From NCBI GenBank assembly GCA_965197415.1, contig OZ240207.1:186001-250000 (forward strand): 64,000 nucleotides of DNA, written 5' to 3'. Within the stretch, counting starts at the first letter, position 1. Each line of letters begins with the position of its first letter. The notes beneath the pieces were generated by a model, which worked only from the letters and a program-made list of their open reading frames with translations, searched no databases and was not told where the DNA came from. Of this stretch, positions 25,976 to 34,620 are shown in pieces. This DNA is from DAOUJI01 sp965197415. GTDB lineage: Bacteria; Chloroflexota; Dehalococcoidia; Lucifugimonadales; JAGWBF01. The translations under genes were made by a program, and so were the position numbers.

Positions 25976-27169
25976 CTAAAGCTCTCGGTATAGTCGGAGG
26001 GTGTCCTGGGCCACCCGTTCCCATCCCATGCCTTCAGCCCGCTCCCGGGCTGCCTTCCCCATGCTTTTCTGCAGGGCTTTATTGGAGAATATCATTTCCA
26101 CCGAGTCGGCGTAAGGCTCTGGGCAGCGTCCTGAAACCAGATATCCTGTGCGCCCGTGATGCACCACCCCGCTCAAACCGCCCACTCTGGAGGCCACCAC
26201 CGGAGTGCCGCAGGCCAGCGCTTCCAGCGCCACCAAACCGAAACTCTCGTAGTATGAAGGCACCAGGCAAACGTCCGCGGCGTTGTAGTAGACGGGCAGC
26301 TCTCGCTGGTCCACCAGCCCCACGAACTCCAGCGATTCCTCGATGCCCAGCGATTGGGCCATCTCCTTTAGACGCACCACCTCGGCTTCCTGTTCCATGT
26401 TTCCGCCGACTATCAGAGCCTTTATATGGGTCTCTTCCATTGCGGCTACACTTTGCAGGAGAAGGTCCAGGCCTTTTATCGGCTCGATTCTGCCTACAAA
26501 CAGGATGACCTTCTCTCCGTTGAGACCTAACCGCTTGCGTGATTCCTCCATGTCCAGAGGCTTGAACAAGGAGAGGTCCACACCGCAGGAAAGCACCCGG
26601 ATTCTCTCCTCCGGGGCCTGGTACAAGCGGACCATCGCAGACTTCTCATGGGTGCTGGAAGCGGTTATCAGGTCAGCCTCGGACATGAGCTCCCGTTCGA
26701 CCTCCGACCTGTGGGGAGAATCATCTTCACCGACCCGCGCCCGTGCCTTGATTTCCATCAGAGTATGGAACGTAACGACGTGGGGGACGCTCCAACGCCG
26801 GGCCGCCCTGCCGCCGACCCATCCCGACAGCCAATAGTGGGAGTGTACCAGGTCATAGCTTCCGCCGTCGGTCCGCCGAAACCGTTCCATGTCCTCCAGG
26901 AAACCCGGAAGGTGGCCGAAAAAGGCGCTCATGGGCAAGTCGGGCGGGCCGCCGTCCAGATGGACCAACCGGACGTTGTCGTCCAGGTCGACGACGTCAT
27001 CATGGTGTCCCGGGTGCCTGCGGGTGAACATGTCCACCTTCACTCCCATGCTGCCTATGCGCTGAGAGAGTTCTTTCAGGTATACGTTCATGCCCCCGGC
27101 CTTGCCCTGCCCCGGAGCGGCAAGGGGACAGGTGTGCAGGCTTATGAGAGCCAGCCTGTCTACTTTCAA
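25976..27169 (-). CDS. MshA-like GT4 glycosyltransferase
   Basis: A 397-residue retaining GT-B glycosyltransferase. The N-terminus (ISLHTCPLAAPGQGKAGGMNVYLKEL) resembles MshA, the mycothiol-pathway enzyme, and sucrose-phosphate-synthase relatives. The C-terminal domain has VGRIEPIKGLDLLL and the nucleotide-sugar E-x7-E region ESFGLVALEALACGTPVVAS. It may glycosylate inositol phosphate or another acceptor. The start overlaps the stop of the FemAB-like gene by four bases; third gene of the folE operon. Confidence 0.88.
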   Translation of the reverse strand: MKVDRLALISLHTCPLAAPGQGKAGGMNVYLKELSQRIGSMGVKVDMFTRRHPGHHDDVVDLDDNVRLVHLDGGPPDLPMSAFFGHLPGFLEDMERFRRTDGGSYDLVHSHYWLSGWVGGRAARRWSVPHVVTFHTLMEIKARARVGEDDSPHRSEVERELMSEADLITASSTHEKSAMVRLYQAPEERIRVLSCGVDLSLFKPLDMEESRKRLGLNGEKVILFVGRIEPIKGLDLLLQSVAAMEETHIKALIVGGNMEQEAEVVRLKEMAQSLGIEESLEFVGLVDQRELPVYYNAADVCLVPSYYESFGLVALEALACGTPVVASRVGGLSGVVHHGRTGYLVSGRCPEPYADSVEMIFSNKALQKSMGKAARERAEGMGWERVAQDTLRLYREL

Positions 27170-28149
27170 TTCCGCCTGACCGTCAGTTGATATATCACTG
27201 TGTCCTTCGCTCCAAGGTCATACTTGTACGGTTCGGGTCCCCTGAGGAAATCGAAACATTCCAGGCCGGACTCTATGGCGTCCCGCACACACATGGCCTT
27301 GAGCGCCAGTCCTACGGAATAGTAGGAATAGTCGGGGTCGTAGCCGCTGTTGTAGAGGTGGCGGGCGTTGCGGTAGTCGAAGCATATGGCGGTGGCTGTG
27401 CGGTTGCCGTCCAACTCCAGGAAGAAGAGCCGGAAGGCGCCCATTTCGGCGGTCTCCCGGGCGATGCTCCTGAAGAAGCGTTCCCGCTCCGGGGTAAGGA
27501 ATCTCCGCTTTTCCTGTTTGCTCTTCCGCATCAGGGGGAAGAAGTCTTCCAGGTTGGCTTCCACGTCCTCAGGGGTGGAATAGACCCGGAAGACCAAGTC
27601 CTCGTGGGCCGATTCCAGCCTGCGGAGCTTGCGCCTGAGTTCGTGGCGGTCCTTCTTAGAGAGTTTGCTCAGGTAGGCGTCCCAGCTATAGGGAAGCTTA
27701 ACTCTAGGTGCCACGTCCTCCTCTTCTATGTTTACCGAATGGCCTCTGGACCGGGCCAGCTCAGGCAGATGGGCCAGAGTGGGGGAGTCGGTGCCCAGGG
27801 ACGACAGGAGGATGGAGTCCCAGGACTCTCCCTCCAGGAATTCCAGCAGGCTATCGTAGAAGCGGAGTTCGCTTCCCGGCGCCACAAGAAAATCTCCGTA
27901 GTCATTCAGGTCCTGGCTGCCGATGAATGAGATTGTGCCGTTCCTGCGGGCCAGCGGCGCTATTGCATCCACCTTATCTCCGCTGTTCATACACAGCATC
28001 ATCATCTCGGCGCCGTCGCCAAAGAGTTTCCACCAAGTCTTCTGCCACTGGTGGGTAGTGAAAATGGTGTGGCTTACTGGGCCGTTGAGAACGCTCCTCC
28101 ACGCCTCTTCGGCGGCGCCGTAGGAGTCTAGTCGGGTAAGCCCGGTCAA
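27166..28149 (-). CDS. FemAB/BioF2-like GNAT acetyltransferase
   Basis: A 327-residue protein of the Acetyltransf_6 (PF13480) group. It has WRSVLNGPVSHTIFTTHQWQKTWW near the N-terminus and the conserved C-terminal ARHLYNSGYDPDYSYYSVGLALKAMCVRDAIESGLECFDFLRG. Such proteins acylate sugars or transfer aminoacyl groups in envelope assembly. It overlaps folE upstream and the MshA-like gene downstream by four bases each, so the three genes are translationally coupled. Confidence 0.85.
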   Translation of the reverse strand: MTGLTRLDSYGAAEEAWRSVLNGPVSHTIFTTHQWQKTWWKLFGDGAEMMMLCMNSGDKVDAIAPLARRNGTISFIGSQDLNDYGDFLVAPGSELRFYDSLLEFLEGESWDSILLSSLGTDSPTLAHLPELARSRGHSVNIEEEDVAPRVKLPYSWDAYLSKLSKKDRHELRRKLRRLESAHEDLVFRVYSTPEDVEANLEDFFPLMRKSKQEKRRFLTPERERFFRSIARETAEMGAFRLFFLELDGNRTATAICFDYRNARHLYNSGYDPDYSYYSVGLALKAMCVRDAIESGLECFDFLRGPEPYKYDLGAKDTVIYQLTVRRN

Positions 28150-28718
28150 GGCCTTCTCCCGTAAAGGGCGGCCATAAGCTCGGCCTTATCGGAGCCGTTG
28201 GCGTCAAAGGACCCCCTGAAGGCCGAGGTCGCTATCAGACTGCCTTCTTTCTTGACTCCCCGCATCGTCATGCACAGATGCTCCGCTTCTATGACGACTC
28301 CTGTTCTGTGGGGTTGCAGTACGTTGTGAATGGCGTCTGCCAGGCGGGCGGTTATTCGCTCCTGGAGCTGCGGCCGTCTAGCTACGGCGTCCAACGCCCT
28401 CGCAAGCTTACTGGCCCCGGCGATCTTACGGTCTGGGGCATAGGCGATGTGAGCCCTGCCAAAAAAGGGCAGAAAGTGGTGCTCACAGATGGAATGGAAG
28501 GAGATGTCTCTGAGGACAGCCAATTCGCCGTGGGACGCGCCTTCTTCGAACACCGTGTTCAGCTCGGATTCCGGCTCGACCCCCAGCCCTTGGAAGAGCT
28601 CTTCGTACATGTCCGCGACTCGCCTGGGGGTATCCTTGAGGCCCTCCCTGGACGGGTCTTCACCGATAGCCTCTATCATTATGGCTACGGCGGAGTGCAG
28701 CTTTGCGCGGTCAATCAT
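28146..28718 (-). CDS. folE: GTP cyclohydrolase I
   Basis: A 190-residue enzyme converting GTP to dihydroneopterin triphosphate for folate (and possibly pterin) synthesis. The zinc and active-site motif HSICEHHFLPFFGRAHIAY and the C-terminal EAEHLCMTMRGVKKEGS are intact. First gene of an overlapping operon with a FemAB-like and an MshA-like gene; the reason for the coupling is not obvious. Confidence 0.97.
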   Translation of the reverse strand: MIDRAKLHSAVAIMIEAIGEDPSREGLKDTPRRVADMYEELFQGLGVEPESELNTVFEEGASHGELAVLRDISFHSICEHHFLPFFGRAHIAYAPDRKIAGASKLARALDAVARRPQLQERITARLADAIHNVLQPHRTGVVIEAEHLCMTMRGVKKEGSLIATSAFRGSFDANGSDKAELMAALYGRRP

Positions 28719-28759
28719 TGGGCATCTCTCTAGACGACATCCTCTGGCGCTCTGGGGCC

Positions 28760-28765
28760 ATTATA
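28760..28765 (-). promoter_or_regulatory. Predicted -10 of the folE operon
   Basis: A perfect TATAAT on the minus strand, about 42 bases before the folE start. The -35 region is weak (TTG at a short spacing), so only the -10 is listed. Confidence 0.45.
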
Positions 28766-28813
28766 CAACCAATCCCATCCGGCAATCTTCCTGAGGTATG
28801 GGGGACCGGTGTT

Positions 28814-30121
28814 CTACTCGTCGTCCCAATCCAGGATTCTTATCAGGTTGTTTATCTCCCTGACGGTGTTGACGCCTCTAATCAGAGTCAACGACTTCTG
28901 CATGGAACGTTCAGCCGACGGATGGGTCGTCACCACCAGTTCAGCCGTTTGGGTCGCAGGGTCAGCGTCCTTTTGGAGCACGTTGGCGATGCTGATGTCG
29001 TGGTCGCCGAGTATACGGGCGATGTGGGCCAGCACACCGGCTTGGTCCGCGACGTTGATTCTCACGTAATACTTGCTGACCAACGACGACATGGGAGTGA
29101 TGGGCTTGGCTCCGGTGACAGGTCGTGGCTGCGGAGGGCTTCCCGACCTTATGCGTCGCGCCGCCTCGACGATGTCCCCTACTACGGCGCTGGTGGTGGG
29201 CTCCCTGCCGGCGCCTCGCCCGTGGAACAACACACGCCCCACCAAATCGCCTTTCACTTCGATCGCGTTAAACACTCCGTCCACCTTGGCCAGCATGTGG
29301 GTCAGGGGAACGAGAGCGGGATGAGTCCGCACCTGGACAGCATCGCCGTCGTCCTGGGCTATCGCCAGAAGCTTGATTGCGTATCCCAACTCCTGTGCGT
29401 AACGGAAGTCCCTCGCTTCCAGACGGGAGATGCCCTCCCGATATACGTCGTCGGAATGTACGCTGGTGTGGAAAGCCAGGCTGGACAATACGGCCAGCTT
29501 GTATGCGGCGTCGTCGCCCTCTATGTCGCTGGACGGGTCCGCTTCCGCGTATCCAAGGCGTTGGGCCTCTTTGAGGGCGTCGTGGAAACTGGCGCCGCCG
29601 TTGGCCATGTTGCTGAGGATGTAGTTGGTAGTGCCGTTAATGATGGCCGTTATAGAGCCAATGCGATTGGCCAGCAGGTCTTTGGTTAGGGGCCCGATTA
29701 TCGGGATTCCGCCTCCCACGCTAGCCTCGAAGAGTAGATGCACTCCCTTCTCCGATGCCAGGGTCGTAAGCTCGGACCCGTGCTTGGCCATAACCTCCTT
29801 GTTGGCTGTGATCACGTGCCTGCCGGAGTCCAACGCCCGACGGATGTAGTCGTAGGCGGGGTTTTCACCACCTATAAGCTCAACGACGAGATGGACTCCG
29901 GGGTCGTCGAGCAGAACTTCGGGTTCGCTTGTCAGGAGAGGACCGACGGCTTCGGGACTGCGTGGCCTGGACGCGTCACGCACCAGGACTCTTTTCAGGA
30001 CCACTCCGCACTCAGCCAATTTGGGGACTGGACTGGGGTCCCCCGTCAAGGCGGAAGCGACTCCGCCTCCGACGTTACCCAAACCCATAAGACCTACGCC
30101 TATTTCATGGTCAGGGCCCAC
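28814..30121 (-). CDS. hom: Homoserine dehydrogenase
   Basis: A 435-residue enzyme reducing aspartate semialdehyde to homoserine for Thr and Met synthesis. The N-terminal Rossmann motif GLMGLGNVGGGVA, the catalytic-domain blocks VMAKHGSEL and NGTTNYILSNM with GYAEADPSSDIEGDDAAYKLAVL, and a C-terminal ACT domain (about 350-435) imply feedback control by an amino acid. GTG start. Last gene of the glyA-rpsF-ssb-rpsR-PPIase-hom block, 35 bases after the previous gene. Confidence 0.96.
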   Translation of the reverse strand: MGPDHEIGVGLMGLGNVGGGVASALTGDPSPVPKLAECGVVLKRVLVRDASRPRSPEAVGPLLTSEPEVLLDDPGVHLVVELIGGENPAYDYIRRALDSGRHVITANKEVMAKHGSELTTLASEKGVHLLFEASVGGGIPIIGPLTKDLLANRIGSITAIINGTTNYILSNMANGGASFHDALKEAQRLGYAEADPSSDIEGDDAAYKLAVLSSLAFHTSVHSDDVYREGISRLEARDFRYAQELGYAIKLLAIAQDDGDAVQVRTHPALVPLTHMLAKVDGVFNAIEVKGDLVGRVLFHGRGAGREPTTSAVVGDIVEAARRIRSGSPPQPRPVTGAKPITPMSSLVSKYYVRINVADQAGVLAHIARILGDHDISIANVLQKDADPATQTAELVVTTHPSAERSMQKSLTLIRGVNTVREINNLIRILDWDDE

Positions 30122-30156
30122 CGTCTATCCTTCAATCTCGTCTTGGGCGGTCATTC

Positions 30157-31323
30157 TCATCCCGGCGGCGCAGCCTGAGTGGGTTGAGCGGGGTCGGGAA
30201 TATTCAGCTTGGCCACTTGGTCCAGCACCCAGGCGTAGATGGCGGAGTTGTTCTTCACCTCCAACCAACCGTCGCGTCCGCCCTCTAATTGTTGGTCGAT
30301 GAGCCAGTTGGACAGGGCTTGGTCCTTCATACGATCCCGCATCAGGTCGCTGATTTCACGCTGGGCAGGACCGTCGATCATCTGGATGATGTAAGTGCCA
30401 GCCTCTTGGAAAATCGGGCCGCGAATTTCGTCGACCTGCATGGGCTCGATGTCGTTTTCAGGGTCGCCGAATATCGCCTTGTCCAGTCGCGTAAAAGCGT
30501 CTTTTGGCACCCAACCCACGTAACCCTGGCCGTCCGCAAACCGCCGCTCGGTGTTGACCACCGCTGCAACAGCGGTGAAGTCCTCTTCGTCAACACGGTT
30601 CCTCACTTCATCGGGGTCCGCTTGGGGGACGCCTGCCTGAGTCTCCTGCAAGCTGGAAGGCAAGACTATCCATCGGAGTTCCACGCTCTCGGCCACGGAG
30701 GGTATGCGTTCGCCCAGCTTTTCCCTGGTCCTCTCCCGCAGGATGCTCTCTTCCACTATTTCCCGGTAGTCGGAGTCAGATATGTGGGCGGAGGTGAGGA
30801 ATGTCTGGTACCGTTCTCTGAATTCACTGTCCAACTGGCCTGGAGCCGCCTCGTCGGGACTGCCAATCCGGGGAGCGAAGTTCTCCCGCAGCCGCTGGTC
30901 CACGTCGGCGTCGGTGATGAAGAGGTTGAAGCCGGGGGCGGCGCGCCTGACTATGCCAGCCTGGGTGAGCTCGCTCAGCACCTCGAAGGGAGCTTTGCCC
31001 ACAGGATAGGTCTGGCCCAATCCCGCCGCGATGGACCTTTCCAGCCGAATCCGGGTCACTATGTCCGCCTGGGTGTAGACCTTGTCCCCCACCCGGGCGG
31101 CCAGCACCTGGTTGGGGCGCACGAACTCCCAGTACCAGGCAAAAGCGATGACGCCGATGACGGCAATCAGGATAACGCCTCCCACTGCGATTGCAATCCG
31201 GCGCCGCTTACGGGTCGCCGGGTCCAGTTGGGTGCGCGTAATACGGGCGTCCTGCCGGGGAGGGCGTCGATTCCTCATCCGCCGGTCGGAGGGCGGCGTT
31301 CGGTTTGTTCTTTCAGAGTGCAT
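30157..31323 (-). CDS. Membrane-anchored SurA/PrsA-like peptidyl-prolyl isomerase
   Basis: 388 residues. A basic N-terminus, one membrane helix (about 43-66), a SurA-N-type helical domain (ARVGDKVYTQADIVTRIRLERS) and a parvulin-like part (ELRWIVLPSS, DEEDFTAVAAVVNTERRFADGQGYVGWVPKD). The parvulin half is divergent, so catalysis is not certain; chaperone function outside the membrane is likely. ATG 31278 (MRNRRPPR) may be the true start. Located between rpsR and hom on the same strand. Confidence 0.85.
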   Translation of the reverse strand: MHSERTNRTPPSDRRMRNRRPPRQDARITRTQLDPATRKRRRIAIAVGGVILIAVIGVIAFAWYWEFVRPNQVLAARVGDKVYTQADIVTRIRLERSIAAGLGQTYPVGKAPFEVLSELTQAGIVRRAAPGFNLFITDADVDQRLRENFAPRIGSPDEAAPGQLDSEFRERYQTFLTSAHISDSDYREIVEESILRERTREKLGERIPSVAESVELRWIVLPSSLQETQAGVPQADPDEVRNRVDEEDFTAVAAVVNTERRFADGQGYVGWVPKDAFTRLDKAIFGDPENDIEPMQVDEIRGPIFQEAGTYIIQMIDGPAQREISDLMRDRMKDQALSNWLIDQQLEGGRDGWLEVKNNSAIYAWVLDQVAKLNIPDPAQPTQAAPPG

Positions 31324-31398
31324 AGTGCAGGCCCGGTGTATACCTGTACGCTTTGGAGGGCCTTACGGATGGAATCAGCTGGTCCAAGAGGAGGTGAC

Positions 31399-31836
31399 TC
31401 AGGAAGCCGCCGGAGTCTCCGCGGCCTCTGCCGGTTCAGCGACAGGAGGGGCTTCTCCGTCTGTCGCCGGCTCTGCAACCGGCGTAGGTTGGGGAGTGGA
31501 CCCGGCAGGGGCGGGTTGCGGCGGCGCCGGCATAGCCCTAAAGGCTGAGGCGACATTACCCTTGACGTGGGCGGGGGTGAAGGGCACGAGAGCTATGTGC
31601 CGCGCCCTCTTGATGGCCGTGGACAGGCTTCTCTGGTGGCGGGCGCAGACCCCCGTCTTCCGTCGAGGTTCCATCCTGTAGCGGTCGGATATGTACCGCC
31701 GCATTCGGGCTATGTCCTTGTAGTCGATGATTTGCACCTTCTCAACGCAGAAGGCGCATACCTTGCGGCGCGGAACAAAGCGTCCTCTGCCTCGTCCTCG
31801 GCCCTGTCTGTTGTCTCTTCGCGGCGGTGGCGGCAT
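31399..31836 (-). CDS. rpsR: 30S ribosomal protein S18 with low-complexity C-terminal tail
   Basis: 145 residues where S18 normally has about 75-95. The S18 core (about 20-95) has Cys27, Cys30 and Cys64 with His67 (CAFC, CARH), the zinc-binding form, and IARMRRYISDRYRMEPRRKTGV. A basic RG-rich leader precedes it. The last 45-50 residues are Ala/Pro/Glu/Thr-rich. S18 binds S6 on the 30S platform, and S6 here has a similar tail. Confidence 0.95.
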   Translation of the reverse strand: MPPPPRRDNRQGRGRGRGRFVPRRKVCAFCVEKVQIIDYKDIARMRRYISDRYRMEPRRKTGVCARHQRSLSTAIKRARHIALVPFTPAHVKGNVASAFRAMPAPPQPAPAGSTPQPTPVAEPATDGEAPPVAEPAEAAETPAAS

Positions 31837-31890
31837 TATCGGTGTCTAACCTCCGGTGTCATTAGAGTCGCTTGTCTCTTGGCGCAATAT

Positions 31891-32298
31891 TTAGAAGGGA
31901 AGGTCGTCAGGCTCCATCATCGAGTCGCCGCCCGAGGAGCCTTCCCGGGGTGAGTCGTCAGAACGTCCTCCGGACCCACCGAGAAATCTGACGTCGGACG
32001 CATTGATCTCGTTTGAGAACCGCGTCTCGCCGTCCCGGGTCTGATAGGTGCTGCTTTTCAGCCTGCCTTCCACGTAGACCTTACTTCCCTTGGAAAGATA
32101 TTGGTTGCATGACTCCGCCTGGCGGCCGAATACGGAGATTCTGAACCACTCCGTATCCTCTCTTGTTTCGCCGTCGGACGTGGTGTATCTGTAATTGGTG
32201 GCCAGGGAAAAGTTGGTCACCGCCTGCCCGCTGGGCGTGTAGCGCATCTCAGGGTCGCGGCCCAGGTTTCCGATGACCATCATCTTGTTAAGAGTCAT
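31891..32298 (-). CDS. ssb: Single-stranded DNA-binding protein
   Basis: A 135-residue OB-fold protein: NKMMVIGNLGRDPEMRYTPSGQAV, WFRISVFGRQAESCNQYLSKGSKVYVEGRL. It ends in the acidic tip MMEPDDLPF that recruits replication and repair partners. The linker is short (about 25 residues, Gly/Ser-rich). It lies between rpsF and rpsR, the classic bacterial arrangement. Confidence 0.97.
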   Translation of the reverse strand: MTLNKMMVIGNLGRDPEMRYTPSGQAVTNFSLATNYRYTTSDGETREDTEWFRISVFGRQAESCNQYLSKGSKVYVEGRLKSSTYQTRDGETRFSNEINASDVRFLGGSGGRSDDSPREGSSGGDSMMEPDDLPF

Positions 32299-32309
32299 TG
32301 GGGACCTGC

Positions 32310-33095
32310 CTACTCCTCCGCGTTTTCATCGGGGCCGGGTTCATCGGAAGCGGGAGCGGCCGCTTCCGGAGCTGCGGGAGCCTCTGCTGCTGCGGCTTCG
32401 GGAATTGCTTCGGAAGCCTCAGCCGGGGCCACCGGAGACTCGTCGGTCGCTGACTGCGCCGTTGGCTCCTCAGCCGGGGCTGTGGGAGTCTCGGCGGTTA
32501 CGGGTTGAGCTGTTGGGTCCTCAGCCGGGGCCGCGGGGGACTCGGCGGTCGCCGATTGCGCCGCGGAAGCCTCTGGCGGGGACGTGGGAGCCTCGGCGGT
32601 TGCGGGTTCGGCAGAGGGAGCTGCCGTTGGCGTTTCACCCGGAGTGGCCGCTCGGGCCGCCGGGGGAGCGCCGGGAGGTCCGCCCGGCGGAGGGGGAGGC
32701 CCACGGAAGGGGCCGCCTGGTCCTCTGCGGTTGTCGAACCTGCGTGGCCCAGGTTCTCTTGGAGTGAAGTCCGCAGTGGTTGGGGCGGTTATATTAACGG
32801 AATCGGCGTTGACCAGCAGATATCTGAGAATGTTCTCGCCCAGATTAAGCTGCGGCTCCAGCTCTCTGGGGGCGACAGTGTCGGTGGAAAAGCGGGTCAG
32901 GAAATAGGAGCCCTCCAGAAAAGTCTGGCTGCCCTTTCGGATCGGGTAGGCCAGACGCCTCATGCCCCAGTCTTCCTCCTGGGTTATCTCTCCGTCTCCG
33001 TTGGTTATGAGCTGCTTTATTCTGTCCCGAGCGCTCGTTTTGTCTTCATCAGAAAGTATGGGGCTGAAGACCACCACCAGTTCGTATTGGCGCAA
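32310..33095 (-). CDS. rpsF: 30S ribosomal protein S6 with 160-residue low-complexity tail
   Basis: 261 residues, against about 95-130 usually. The S6 fold is residues 1-100 (MRQYELVVVFSP, GEITQEEDWGMRRLAYPI, LNLGENILRYLL). It is followed by an Arg/Gly/Pro part (111-145) and then an Ala/Pro/Glu/Thr region built of loose 16-residue repeats (PAAPAEDPTAQPVTAE, TAPAEEPTAQSATDE and similar) with increasing acidity. First of the rpsF-ssb-rpsR genes. The repeats lie on a tandem DNA pattern of about 48 bases. Confidence 0.95.
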   Translation of the reverse strand: MRQYELVVVFSPILSDEDKTSARDRIKQLITNGDGEITQEEDWGMRRLAYPIRKGSQTFLEGSYFLTRFSTDTVAPRELEPQLNLGENILRYLLVNADSVNITAPTTADFTPREPGPRRFDNRRGPGGPFRGPPPPPGGPPGAPPAARAATPGETPTAAPSAEPATAEAPTSPPEASAAQSATAESPAAPAEDPTAQPVTAETPTAPAEEPTAQSATDESPVAPAEASEAIPEAAAAEAPAAPEAAAPASDEPGPDENAEE

Positions 33096-33156
33096 ATCGT
33101 ATCTCCGGTTGAATTTCTGGAATGATTATAGCATCCCAGGAGTCCGCCCTCAAACA

Positions 33157-34404
33157 CTAGGAGTCGAGACCTGGCACAGGAAAGCGGGAAGTGAGCTCCA
33201 AGACTGCTTCTTTGACCTGAGAACGGACCCCTTCGTCTTCCAGGTTGGTCAGCAGCTGGACTATGAGTGAGGCAACGCTTTTCGCGTCCTCCACGCCAAA
33301 TCCCCGGCTCGTAATGGCCGGAGACCCTATGCGCAGGCCGCTGGTCACCCTGGGCGGCCTGGTGTCATACGGTATGGTGTTTTTGTTGGCAACTATTCCC
33401 ACGGACTCCAGGGCCTCCTCAGCCTGCCGTCCCGTGAGACCGATGGGGTTCAGGTCCACCAGGAGCAGGTGGTTGTCGGTGCCTCCGGACACTATGCGAA
33501 GTCCTTGTTCGGCGAGTCCCTGGGCAATGGCCTGTGCGTTCTCCACGATTCGAGCCTGATACTCGGCGAACTCCGGTCGGGACGCCTCCAGGAAGCAGAT
33601 GGCCTTGGCTGCAATTACGTGCATGAAGGGGCCCCCCTGGGAGAAGGGAAAGACCGCTCGGTCTATCTTTTGCCGAAGTTCGTCTGTGCATAGTATGAGG
33701 CCGCCCCGGGGGCCGCGTAGGGTTTTCTGGGTTGTGGAGGTGACCACCTGGGCGTGGGGAAGGGGCGACGGGTGGACTCCTCCGGCTATAAGCCCTGCTA
33801 TGTGGGCCATGTCGACCATCAGGAGAGCGTCAACGGAGTCGGCAATCTCCCTGAACCTCTTGAAGTCGATGGTGCGAGGGTAGGCCGTGTAACCCGCCAC
33901 TATGAGCTTGGGCCTGTGCTCTTCGGCCAGGCTTGCCACCTGGTCGTAGTCGATGGTCTCGGTGTCTCTTGTCACGCCGTAGGCGACGAAGTTGTACAGC
34001 TTACCGGAGAAGTTTACAGGGCTGCCGTGAGTAAGGTGCCCGCCTTGGTCCAGCTGCATCCCCATGACTGTGTCACCCGGCTCCAGAAGGGCGAAATAGG
34101 CGGCCAGGTTGGCCTGGGCTCCGCTGTGGGGTTGGACGTTGGCGTGCTCCGCCCCGAACAGGGCTTTCACCCGATCTATCGCCAGCTGTTCCGCTTGGTC
34201 CACAAACTCGCATCCGCCATAGTACCTGCGCCCGGGGTAACCTTCGGCGTACTTGTTGTTCATTACGTTCGACTGGGCGTCGAGGACAGCCTTGCTGGCG
34301 TAATTTTCCGAAGCGATGAGGACGATGCTCTGCCGCTGCCGCATCTCCTCGCTTTTTATCGCCTCCGCAATCTCCGGGTCAGTGCGGGCTATGGATGTCA
34401 TCAA
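33157..34404 (-). CDS. glyA: Serine hydroxymethyltransferase
   Basis: A 415-residue PLP enzyme interconverting Ser + THF and Gly + methylene-THF. It shows IVLIASENYASKAVLDAQ, NKYAEGYPGRRYYGG, the PLP-lysine motif TSTTQKTLRGPRGG and the C-terminal TSGLRIGSPAITSRGFG. Lies upstream of rpsF, 61 bases away. Confidence 0.97.
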   Translation of the reverse strand: MMTSIARTDPEIAEAIKSEEMRQRQSIVLIASENYASKAVLDAQSNVMNNKYAEGYPGRRYYGGCEFVDQAEQLAIDRVKALFGAEHANVQPHSGAQANLAAYFALLEPGDTVMGMQLDQGGHLTHGSPVNFSGKLYNFVAYGVTRDTETIDYDQVASLAEEHRPKLIVAGYTAYPRTIDFKRFREIADSVDALLMVDMAHIAGLIAGGVHPSPLPHAQVVTSTTQKTLRGPRGGLILCTDELRQKIDRAVFPFSQGGPFMHVIAAKAICFLEASRPEFAEYQARIVENAQAIAQGLAEQGLRIVSGGTDNHLLLVDLNPIGLTGRQAEEALESVGIVANKNTIPYDTRPPRVTSGLRIGSPAITSRGFGVEDAKSVASLIVQLLTNLEDEGVRSQVKEAVLELTSRFPVPGLDS

Positions 34405-34451
34405 GCTCCTCCGACGGCCTGAACGCTCAGATGCTCAGATCCATGTTTAGA

Positions 34452-34482
34452 GAATATGCGCCTTCGAAACGCAGGCGTATTC
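34452..34482. repeat. Hairpin in the glyA upstream region
   Basis: GAATA(TG)CGCCT (34452-34463) pairs with AGGCGTATTC (34473-34482), with a two-base bulge. It lies 50-80 bases before the glyA start, on the leader side of the minus strand; it could be a leader hairpin or an operator. Confidence 0.4.
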
Positions 34483-34565
34483 TATCCTCTATTTCAGTCT
34501 ATCCATGCCTTTCAAGAAGTGTCAACGACGGGAACATCCACTGATTGCCCTTGGTAGATGCACGT

Positions 34566-34609
34566 TTGACACCGTGCGGGGTTGGGGCGATGATAAATAT
34601 ATCCCCAAC
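34566..34609 (+). promoter_or_regulatory. Promoter with inverted-repeat operator before nfeD
   Basis: A perfect -35 TTGACA at 34566-34571. GTTGGGG (34581-34587) and CCCCAAC (34603-34609) form an inverted repeat with a 15-base AT-rich centre that covers the -10 region (GATAAA/TAAATA). The gene begins at ATG 34621. Confidence 0.5.
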
Positions 34610-34620
34610 GGCGTAAGGTT

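Noticed and set aside
28703..29689. Long plus-strand frame opposite homoserine dehydrogenase
   Set aside because: Shadow frame; the minus strand has full motif support.
30157..31323. Full catalytic parvulin assignment
   Set aside because: The isomerase half lacks clearly aligned catalytic residues, so only a PPIase-like/chaperone call was made.
32400..32720. Regularly spaced repeats that might be a CRISPR array
   Set aside because: They encode the S6 tail in frame, have a period of about 48 bases with diverged units and no spacer pattern.
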